This document shows positions 27,767-33,657 of a DNA stretch of 64,000 nt, piece by piece; position 1 is the first letter of the stretch, and each line of letters begins with the position of its first letter. Source of the DNA: Curvibacter sp. CHRR-16 (lineage in GTDB: Bacteria > Pseudomonadota > Gammaproteobacteria > Burkholderiales > Burkholderiaceae_C). The DNA lies in assembly GCF_018474005.1 (NCBI RefSeq), contig NZ_JAHCSH010000005.1, positions 248,001 to 312,000 of the forward strand, in the 5' to 3' direction. The notes below the pieces were generated by a model. That model worked only from the letters and a program-made list of their open reading frames with translations, ran no database searches and had not been told where the DNA came from. The translations under genes were made by a program, and so were the position numbers.

Positions 27767-28660
27767 TCAAGTCTTCGACGCGCGTACCCCAAGAATTTCC
27801 GATGATTGGAGGCGCGCGAGGGAAGACGAGACGAGTGCCGCAGCAGTTGCAAGAAGCATGTTGGCGTCGTCTCGGCTGTAGTATTCCGCGGTACCACGGT
27901 CATCCACGTGATGGGCAAGCTGCGTGTAATGCCGAACGGCTTCCATCAAAGAAAACTCTCGTTCGAGCTTCGTCATGTCGCGTTTGGCAGACTTCAATTT
28001 CTGTGCTGTGGCGTCAATCGCCGGCTTTTCACCAGCCGCCAGTGCGGCGCTTTCGACGGCTAGGCGGCATTCTGAAACAACGGCGTCGAACCGCCCGTCT
28101 ACCAGGTGGGCATGAGCCCGTCGAATCCGACCAACGGCTTCCGTTAGGACATGGTCCTGTGCACACTTTGGCAGGGGAATGCCAATGACCATGTATTCAG
28201 GTCCTTGTAGCTCCTTCAAGACCTTTGCCCAGTCGCTGAGGTTCAGCCTAAAACTGATCTCATCTTGCTGTGGCCAGACTCCAGTCGGACCATCTGCCAA
28301 GGCAGTGAATCGCAATTTCAGATTGAGGTCATCTCCACCGCGCATTTTTTCCAGCGCAAACAACTGGCCTTCCGCGAGTGGGAGTTCAAATATCAGGCGC
28401 CTTGGGTTTTGGCCGCTCTTGGTGGCCAGTTCCAGGGGAACTTCAGGTTCTGCAAAGCCCAGAAACGACGGAGCCTTACCGGCATCGCCTTCTACATTGA
28501 TCCGCAACTGGAAATTGCGCAGCCTGACCCCCGCCAATGCAGTTTCGGGGACATGAAAGGCAATGGACAAACACAGCAGCGAAGCACCAACCCCTGCACG
28601 GCCAAAAACACCCGTAACTTCAATGTCTGCTACGGAGTAGCCGTTGTAGCTGAATGACAC
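27767..28660 (-). CDS. hypothetical protein (297 aa) of the GHKL/STAS operon
   Basis: This protein was not recognised. The first 150 residues look beta-rich with no membrane segment; the last 130 are helical (KLKSAKRDMTKLEREFSLME, then HHVDDRGTAEYYSRDDANML), a pattern seen in proteins with a C-terminal helical nucleotide- or protein-binding bundle. No catalytic motif is visible. It begins 18 bases after the small Ser/Ala-rich gene and ends 88 bases before the ATPase gene. Confidence 0.6.
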   Translation of the reverse strand: MSFSYNGYSVADIEVTGVFGRAGVGASLLCLSIAFHVPETALAGVRLRNFQLRINVEGDAGKAPSFLGFAEPEVPLELATKSGQNPRRLIFELPLAEGQLFALEKMRGGDDLNLKLRFTALADGPTGVWPQQDEISFRLNLSDWAKVLKELQGPEYMVIGIPLPKCAQDHVLTEAVGRIRRAHAHLVDGRFDAVVSECRLAVESAALAAGEKPAIDATAQKLKSAKRDMTKLEREFSLMEAVRHYTQLAHHVDDRGTAEYYSRDDANMLLATAAALVSSSLARLQSSEILGVRASKT

Positions 28661-28678
28661 AGGATGGCGTTCCCTTTT

Positions 28679-28927
28679 TCAGCGCTTGCGGTTGGACTGC
28701 GAAACCACCGAGCCGGCCAGTTTCTGGGTTGTGGCACTGGCGGAGTTGCTGCGCAAGGCCTTTGACGCCGTAGCTTCGATCGCTGCGCCAGTTTGCTTCC
28801 CGGTACGTGCCTGAGCCAAGGCAGAGGCAGCAAGTTGCTTCTGCACCAGTGAAGCATTGCCGCTTTGGAGTGTCTTTCCTGCAAGCGAAGCCACAGAAGG
28901 TGATGTTTGTTTTGAATTGGTTGCCAT
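28679..28927 (-). CDS. small Ser/Ala/Gln-rich protein, first gene of the operon
   Basis: An 82-aa, strongly biased protein (Ala, Ser, Gln, Lys, Thr) with an internal, roughly repeated pattern: SVASLAGKTLQSGNASLVQK is echoed by a related SNSASATTQKLAGSVVSQS toward the C-terminus. It is very basic at the end (SNRKR) and has no signal peptide or membrane helix. It looks like a conserved accessory protein rather than a random frame because it starts with a good ATG, has compatible spacing, and lies directly behind the two operators. Function is unknown. Confidence 0.6.
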   Translation of the reverse strand: MATNSKQTSPSVASLAGKTLQSGNASLVQKQLAASALAQARTGKQTGAAIEATASKALRSNSASATTQKLAGSVVSQSNRKR

Positions 28928-28961
28928 ATAAAGACCCCGTTTCTATTTGGAGAGAAAGCGC

Positions 28962-29024
28962 AACACCACTGTATATGGTGTTCTGATGCAAGGCAAGACA
29001 CTACCTATGGTGTCCAAACACCAT
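28962..29024 (-). promoter_or_regulatory. two inverted-repeat operators upstream of the six-gene operon
   Basis: Site 1 is AACACCA-N7-TGGTGTT at 28962-28982; site 2 is ATGGTGT-N4-ACACCAT at 29007-29024. All four half-sites share TGGTGT. A plausible minus-strand promoter runs through them, with a TATACA-like -10 next to site 1. The arrangement implies repression or activation by a dimeric regulator; no candidate regulator is adjacent except possibly KfrA. Confidence 0.6.
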
Positions 29025-29114
29025 TTCTGTAGTTGAAGCGCCGACGCATCCATGTACCCGCCTTCGATGGCAGTGGGTTTTATGGAGCCGCCCCTCCCAA
29101 CACGGCGGGATGGT

Positions 29115-29237
29115 TCAATGACAGTGTCGTGTTCCCGCTTTCCGATCGTTGTGACAGCCGTCTTTGTCGGTCCCGCCAGAGTGCGCAAAAACGAGGCTGG
29201 ATACCAGCAAGAGCGCGAACAAAACGATTTTCTTCAT
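29115..29237 (-). CDS. small secreted His/Cys-rich protein
   Basis: A 40-aa product: signal peptide KKIVLFALLLVSSLVFA, then a mature peptide of about 20 residues, HSGGTDKDGCHNDRKAGTRH followed by CH. The G-G-T-D-x-x-G-C-H...HCH pattern occurs in many short secreted proteins of plasmids and islands and could bind metal. ATG at 29237 is only six bases from the divergent DUF3606 start, and no clear ribosome site is visible, so expression is uncertain. Confidence 0.5.
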   Translation of the reverse strand: MKKIVLFALLLVSSLVFAHSGGTDKDGCHNDRKAGTRHCH

Positions 29238-29243
29238 GATGCT

Positions 29244-29420
29244 ATGGCTGACGATTTGAGCAAGCGCGGTCCGCAAGACCGTTCCCGTGTGAACGTAAAC
29301 GAACCCTGGGAAGTCAAGCATTGGTGCACAGAGTTCAAATGCACGGAAACCCAGTTGCGCGCTGCAGTAAAGGCTGTGGGCGTCATGGTCGCAGACGTCC
29401 GGCGCCATCTTTCCAAATAG
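29244..29420 (+). CDS. DUF3606 domain protein
   Basis: A 58-aa protein, MADDLSKRGPQDRSRVNVNE then WEVKHWCTEFKCTETQLRAA, matching DUF3606, a small conserved family of unknown function common in Proteobacteria. It fills the whole domain. ATG at 29244 gives the exact family N-terminus; the ribosome site is weak. It is divergent from the small secreted protein with overlapping control regions. Confidence 0.72.
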   Translation: MADDLSKRGPQDRSRVNVNEPWEVKHWCTEFKCTETQLRAAVKAVGVMVADVRRHLSK

Positions 29421-29435
29421 CCCCACCCAGGCAAG

Positions 29436-29478
29436 AAAAAGCCGCCAAGGTTGCGCATTGTTAAGAGGCGTGGCGGCT
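29436..29478 (-). terminator. probable Rho-independent terminator of kfrA
   Basis: Read on the minus strand, AGCCGCCA pairs with TGGCGGCT across a loop of about 23 bases and is followed by TTTTTC. It lies 13 bases after the kfrA stop codon. The long loop weakens the call. Confidence 0.55.
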
Positions 29479-29490
29479 ATGTTGAGCAAA

Positions 29491-30525
29491 TTATAGAGTG
29501 CCGGCTTCTGGTGCAGGTGTTGTCGCGCTGAGGCGCTGCAGCATGCTGGCCACAACGCCTTCTTGAGCCAATACAGCAGCCTTTGCTACAGCCAGATCCA
29601 ACTCCAGACCCTGATTCACCCCCTGTAGCGCTGTGAATTTGGCCTGTATTTCGCCGACGTTGGTCGTCAGCGTTTGATTGGCAGCAGCTTCCACCACCAG
29701 CTTTTGGCCCAACTCTTCGGTTCGCCGCTGTTCGAACGCCAGCGCATCTTTCAACGGCCGTAGCTTTCTGAGCTCTTCTTGGGCCTGATGCAACTCGGCT
29801 TGTACCCGCGTCAGATCTCCAATCAGTCGGACACCTTCTTGCTGGGCCCGCATGAGTTCCTGCTGCTTGCCGGTCAGGGTATCGGTCACCTTGCGCAGTT
29901 CGGACTGCAAATACTGCACTTGCTGGTCATGTTGGCGCTGCTCCTGCTCCCGCTGTTCTTTGGCGGAGGTGCGGAAGTGCTCCAGCGCTTCGCGGGCATG
30001 CTGGTGCTTTTCCTCCAGCGATTGCCGGTGCCGTTCTTCGGCCTCCAGCCGCTCCTGCAGGCCCAGGACTCGCTGTGTGAGCTGCGTGACCTCCAGGGTC
30101 TTGCTGGCCATTGCCTCCTGGGTCTTGGTGTGATCTGCCTTTTCGGTAGCGAGGTTGCGCTGTGTCTGCTCCAGTTGGGTGCGGATCGTCTGCCCCTCTG
30201 CCTTTAACGCGGTACTTTCTTTTTGCGCCCAGGCGAGACTGGCTGCGCTGACGGCCAAAGCCTCGGTGGAACGCGCGTCAGCCTCTTCATTCAGCCGTGC
30301 GGCCAAGCGGCCTACCAGGTCCTGGATGGCCTCGCTGACGGCCACTTTGGTGCCGGTTGTTCCACCTTCTTCCTCTTCAATTTCCTTCAAATACCGGTGG
30401 ATGGTGGTCTTGGATCCGGTACCCAATTCCGCACGTATGGCGTCGATGGACGGGTTGATTCCAGTGGCCAGCAGCTTGCTGCGTGCCCGTACAACCTCAG
30501 ATTTGTAAATTCCTGACCTGGCCAT
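29491..30525 (-). CDS. kfrA: KfrA-like DNA-binding coiled-coil protein
   Basis: A 344-aa protein. The N-terminal KfrA-type HTH region (GIYKSEVVRARSKLLATGIN, then GSKTTIHRYLKEIEEEEGG, residues 1-55) is followed by an almost unbroken coiled coil (about 90-310, rich in Glu, Gln, Leu, Lys and Arg). KfrA of IncP plasmids binds its own promoter and helps organise plasmid DNA for stable inheritance. Direct repeats upstream (30546-30573) fit autoregulation. Here it supports a plasmid or ICE origin of this segment. Confidence 0.8.
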   Translation of the reverse strand: MARSGIYKSEVVRARSKLLATGINPSIDAIRAELGTGSKTTIHRYLKEIEEEEGGTTGTKVAVSEAIQDLVGRLAARLNEEADARSTEALAVSAASLAWAQKESTALKAEGQTIRTQLEQTQRNLATEKADHTKTQEAMASKTLEVTQLTQRVLGLQERLEAEERHRQSLEEKHQHAREALEHFRTSAKEQREQEQRQHDQQVQYLQSELRKVTDTLTGKQQELMRAQQEGVRLIGDLTRVQAELHQAQEELRKLRPLKDALAFEQRRTEELGQKLVVEAAANQTLTTNVGEIQAKFTALQGVNQGLELDLAVAKAAVLAQEGVVASMLQRLSATTPAPEAGTL

Positions 30526-30545
30526 GACCCACCTTTATTTGATAC

Positions 30546-30573
30546 TAATTACATACCACGATAATACATACCA
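30546..30573 (-). promoter_or_regulatory. direct repeats in the kfrA promoter
   Basis: TAATTACATACCA (30546-30558) and TAATACATACCA (30562-30573) lie about 20 bases before the kfrA start codon in AT-rich DNA, where KfrA-type proteins typically bind to repress themselves. Confidence 0.5.
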
Positions 30574-30614
30574 AAACTATCGAATGCAAGATTGAAAATT
30601 CAGAAATATTGAGA

Positions 30615-30637
30615 TTTGATAATGGTGGATTATCAAA
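30615..30637. promoter_or_regulatory. 9-bp inverted repeat between kfrA and the 238-aa gene
   Basis: TTTGATAAT, five bases, ATTATCAAA: perfect arms in AT-rich DNA. It lies 9 bases past the stop of the upstream gene and about 90 bases before kfrA. An operator is more likely than a terminator because the stem is weak and lacks a T tract. Confidence 0.45.
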
Positions 30638-30646
30638 TGTGATGGG

Positions 30647-31363
30647 TCATTTTTCTGTTTTGGACGGCCCAATGACTTCGCGCCAAATCCCAACCCTCAT
30701 AAATCTGGCTTTGGCTTTCAAATATTTGATCGATTCGGCCAAATCATGCACTCGCAAGCCTCCCAGTTCTGGATCGGCCACTCCGACGCTGCTTGGAAGC
30801 GCCTCATCCCATCCCTCGAACGCAGGCCAGGGCATCAGCAGGTGTTCACCGCCTCGGTGTTGAACCCGCACCCAAGCGGTACCGTCCCGCATTGGGAAAT
30901 AGGCAATGGAAGACAAGGGTTTGGCCCAGGTCCAAGGGATTCCGAAGCGTTGTGCATCATCTCGATAGGGCCTGGCGCTTGGTTCCACCAAAGGCTTGCG
31001 GTTATGAAAAGCAGCATGCAGTGCTCGCACCTTCTCTTGCATGATCTGGGCGTGCATCTGCTGCTCTTTCTCCAGCAGGTCCAGAAGAGCCGCAGTGTTG
31101 CCCCGCAGAAGTTCACGCTCTGATGGCGTCAAAAGGCGTCCACTCCCGCCGCCAAACTTGGCCTTGCCAAGTGCATTGGCCCCACCAAATCGCTTGGCAA
31201 AGCATGTCGAGCCCAGCACCGTCAACTTGCCGTTTTCATCGATAACATGTATGGCTCGGTATACCCCATGGGCACAGCCCGGTTCTTGGCACTGAACTCG
31301 GGCTTCTTTTTCGACCTGCAGTATGGCAACCAGCCTTGCATTGGGGTTTGGACTCTGTGTCAT
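30647..31363 (-). CDS. hypothetical protein with N-terminal Cys/His cluster
   Basis: A 238-aa soluble protein not assigned to a known family. Near the N-terminus, VQCQEPGCAHGVYRAIHVI and LGSTCFAKRFGG hold three Cys and two His and look like a small zinc site. The middle is helical (EKEQQMHAQIMQEKVRALHA), and the C-terminal third contains WVRVQHRGGEHLLMPWPAFE. Similar proteins are typical cargo of plasmids and integrative elements. It may be under control of the palindromic sites at 31377-31406. Confidence 0.6.
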   Translation of the reverse strand: MTQSPNPNARLVAILQVEKEARVQCQEPGCAHGVYRAIHVIDENGKLTVLGSTCFAKRFGGANALGKAKFGGGSGRLLTPSERELLRGNTAALLDLLEKEQQMHAQIMQEKVRALHAAFHNRKPLVEPSARPYRDDAQRFGIPWTWAKPLSSIAYFPMRDGTAWVRVQHRGGEHLLMPWPAFEGWDEALPSSVGVADPELGGLRVHDLAESIKYLKAKARFMRVGIWREVIGPSKTEK

Positions 31364-31376
31364 GCTTAAGGTGCCA

Positions 31377-31406
31377 AAGTAGCTACTAACCGCTAAGTAG
31401 CTACTT
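31377..31406 (-). promoter_or_regulatory. paired AAGTAGCTACTT operators
   Basis: AAGTAGCTACTA (31377-31388) and the perfect palindrome AAGTAGCTACTT (31395-31406) are 18 bases apart, just upstream of the 238-aa gene start. Two identical-phase palindromes close to a start codon are typical of an operator pair. Confidence 0.55.
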
Positions 31407-31472
31407 AATGAGTTTCAAATAGATCTGTGCTACCAATGATCACTGGTCAGTACCGACAGTTGATACACGGAT

Positions 31473-32048
31473 TCATCGCGCCAAACCTGCGGAAACAGCG
31501 GCGATGATCCCGACGCCAACAACAGGGATGAGCATGTACGACATGGCCAGGATCCGCTCAGCCCCTTTCGTCAAAAGATACAGCAGGACCACAAACGCGG
31601 GATAAAGAATCCATACGGAAGACTCCTTCGTGGGAATCGATGAGGTTGCAGGGACGGTTGGTTTCGCCGTCAGATAAAGCATTCCTAGGTATGAGAACAC
31701 CAAGTAACCCAAATCGGAGATTCGGGTCAAAGGTTTTCCGCGTCTTAGAAGCAATGCACGAATAAGCGCTCCGTGAAATAACCCCAAAAGCACAGCGCAA
31801 TCAACGAAGTTCTCCGGGAATGTGTGCGCGAAAACCTTTGTGAGCAGCTCGGCAACCGGCTGAGAAAGATTGCTGCGGTAGAACACCAGTGCGTCGAGTA
31901 CGAAGCCTTTCCACTTAAAAACGACCTCTGACAAGGACGCCAGCGAACTGGTCGCCAGAAACAACGCGACACTAAGGAACACCTTCACTCTCCATGGTGA
32001 ACGATCCCAGTGCTGCGTAACCTCGTCAAAATCTGCTTTGAGTCCCAT
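31473..32048 (-). CDS. multi-pass membrane protein of unknown function
   Basis: A 191-aa protein with four or five hydrophobic segments (KVFLSVALFLATSSLASLSE; CAVLLGLFHGALIRALLL; LGYLVFSYLGMLYL; ILYPAFVVLLYLL; LIPVVGVGIIAAVSAGL). No family was recognised. The ATG at 32048 lies two bases after the EamA transporter stop codon, so it is probably the last gene of the cadR-eamA transcript; a TTG at 32054 would give a four-base overlap. Confidence 0.55.
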   Translation of the reverse strand: MGLKADFDEVTQHWDRSPWRVKVFLSVALFLATSSLASLSEVVFKWKGFVLDALVFYRSNLSQPVAELLTKVFAHTFPENFVDCAVLLGLFHGALIRALLLRRGKPLTRISDLGYLVFSYLGMLYLTAKPTVPATSSIPTKESSVWILYPAFVVLLYLLTKGAERILAMSYMLIPVVGVGIIAAVSAGLAR

Positions 32049-32050
32049 AC

Positions 32051-33103
32051 TCAAGAATGACCGTGTCGATGGTGGATATCAGGGAAATGCCTGTGATGAT
32101 GGTGCAAGATGTCATGCGTGTGGGGGTGCACATGGGCCTTGTCGCCACTCCACTCAAAGTCATGTGTGTGCTGGTGGTGCGCATCGTGTGAATGCGAGTG
32201 CGTATGCTGCATGGGCTCATGGGCATGCATGTGGTCATGGATTTCCGTCAAATGCAGCCATACACCTATCCCCATAAGCGCAGCTGCCGCCCAGAATGCA
32301 AGTCCGGTGGGCTCTCCCAACATCAGTAGTGCCACAGCGGCTCCAATAAATGGAGCGGTCGAAAAATATGCGCCTGTGCGCGCAGTACCCAGTCCACGCA
32401 GGGCTAAAACAAACATTGCCAAACTGAATCCGTAACCTAGTAGGCCCACGGTCATCGTCCCGCCAATGGTTGCAAAGCCAGGCATAGGAACATCCAACAT
32501 CGCAGCCATCGCAGTGTTCACCAAGCCTGCGACCACTCCTTTGCTGCTGGCAATGAAGAGCGCGTCCGACGCAGAGACCTTCCGGGTCAGGTTGTTGTCG
32601 ATAGCCCAGCACAAGCAGGCGACCCCAACCAACACCGGCCCGGCCCAGTCTAAGGAATTGGAAGTCTGGCCTGGCCACGACAGCACAACACCGCCAGCCA
32701 CGATGGCCACCATGCCCCATACCAAACGTTTGTCAGCGCTCTCCTTGAAAACCAGCCAGGCTATGGTGGCAGTCAAAACAGCTTCGAGATTCAGCAAGAG
32801 GGATGCGCTTGATCCACTGGTGCTTGTGAGACCAAACATCAAGGCCAAGGGCCCGAATACACCGCCAAACAGGATGGCTCCGAGCAGCCAAGGCCACTCC
32901 CCTGGCGGCAGTTCAGATGCTCGCCACCCACGATCACGAATCAAGCGAATTAGACCTAACCCGATTCCACTGCCCAAGTACAGCAAACCTGCAAGAAGGA
33001 TGGGCGACATGTCACCAACCAGCAATTTGGCAAACGGTGTACTGGCACCAAACAAGATGGCGGCCCCCAAAGCAAAAAGTGCAGCCCGATTTGAAAATAT
33101 CAT
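32051..33103 (-). CDS. EamA/DMT-family transporter with His-rich C-terminal tail
   Basis: A 350-aa transporter with ten predicted helices in two EamA repeats (first repeat from FALGAAILFGASTPFAKLL; second around GVACLCWAIDNNLTRKVSAS). The last 60 residues are a cytoplasmic tail packed with His (HDAHHQHTHDF, HPHTHDILHHHHRHFPDIHH). Such tails bind Zn, Ni or Cd in metal transporters. It follows cadR on the same strand with a 46-base gap, so it is likely a CadR-linked metal transporter; the direction and ion are unknown. ATG at 33103 starts directly at the first helix. Confidence 0.75.
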   Translation of the reverse strand: MIFSNRAALFALGAAILFGASTPFAKLLVGDMSPILLAGLLYLGSGIGLGLIRLIRDRGWRASELPPGEWPWLLGAILFGGVFGPLALMFGLTSTSGSSASLLLNLEAVLTATIAWLVFKESADKRLVWGMVAIVAGGVVLSWPGQTSNSLDWAGPVLVGVACLCWAIDNNLTRKVSASDALFIASSKGVVAGLVNTAMAAMLDVPMPGFATIGGTMTVGLLGYGFSLAMFVLALRGLGTARTGAYFSTAPFIGAAVALLMLGEPTGLAFWAAAALMGIGVWLHLTEIHDHMHAHEPMQHTHSHSHDAHHQHTHDFEWSGDKAHVHPHTHDILHHHHRHFPDIHHRHGHS

Positions 33104-33149
33104 TTGAATATGCGCGATGGGTGTGTTCGGTGCGGCTGAAACGGCGAGT

Positions 33150-33581
33150 TCAACCCAGATGAGTGTGGCGTTCGATCTTGGCCTCCGTCTCCATGGACGC
33201 AAGGCCTTGCAAAATTCCACAGGAATCGACCGCCTGTTCTGACGCGCAGCGTTCGCGTAGCTCCCGAAGCTGCTTCTTGAGATGTGTGAGCTCCTGAATT
33301 CGCTCATTCACATGAGCAATGTGCTGGTCAAAGACATCGTTGATGGCGCCACAACCGTCCGCAGGCTGATCCGCCAGTTCCAATAGCGTGTGGATTTCCT
33401 GCTGGCTCATATCGAGCGCCCGGCAATTGCGTATGAACCGCAGGCGCTCAAGGTGTTCAGGACCGTAAATCCGAAAGTTCCCCTGTGTACGCGCGGGCTC
33501 AGGGAGCAGGCCCGCCTTTTCGTAATACCGAACCGTCTCCACGGTGCACTGCGCCACTTGGGCCAATTCGCCGATTTTCAT
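33150..33581 (-). CDS. cadR: MerR-family Cd(II)/Pb(II)-responsive regulator CadR
   Basis: A 143-aa MerR-family activator. The winged HTH (KIGELAQVAQCTVETVRYYE) is followed by the dimerisation helix; Cys77, Cys112 and Cys121 match the metal ligands of the CadR/PbrR group (DGCGAIND, LRERCASE, VDSCGILQGL). A His near the C-terminus (ERHTHLG) is also typical. It is divergent from cadA with a 19-bp-spacer promoter between them and is co-directional with the EamA transporter. The Cd/Pb assignment is by ligand pattern. Confidence 0.9.
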   Translation of the reverse strand: MKIGELAQVAQCTVETVRYYEKAGLLPEPARTQGNFRIYGPEHLERLRFIRNCRALDMSQQEIHTLLELADQPADGCGAINDVFDQHIAHVNERIQELTHLKKQLRELRERCASEQAVDSCGILQGLASMETEAKIERHTHLG

Positions 33582-33600
33582 GAAGGCCTCCAGAAATGTC

Positions 33601-33631
33601 TTGACTCTATAGTAACTACAGGTTGTGTAAT
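33601..33631 (+). promoter_or_regulatory. CadR-type promoter of cadA
   Basis: -35 TTGACT (33601-33606), 19-base spacer, -10 TGTAAT (33626-33631). The spacer holds the dyad ACTCTATAG...CTACAGGT. The over-long spacer with the operator inside it is the hallmark of MerR-family activation by DNA distortion. Confidence 0.85.
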
Positions 33632-33657
33632 TTGGACATATTCAATGGAAAGTCCTT

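Noticed and set aside
29033-29239. 68-codon plus-strand frame over the small secreted gene
   Set aside because: Out of phase with the DUF3606 gene and without a family match.
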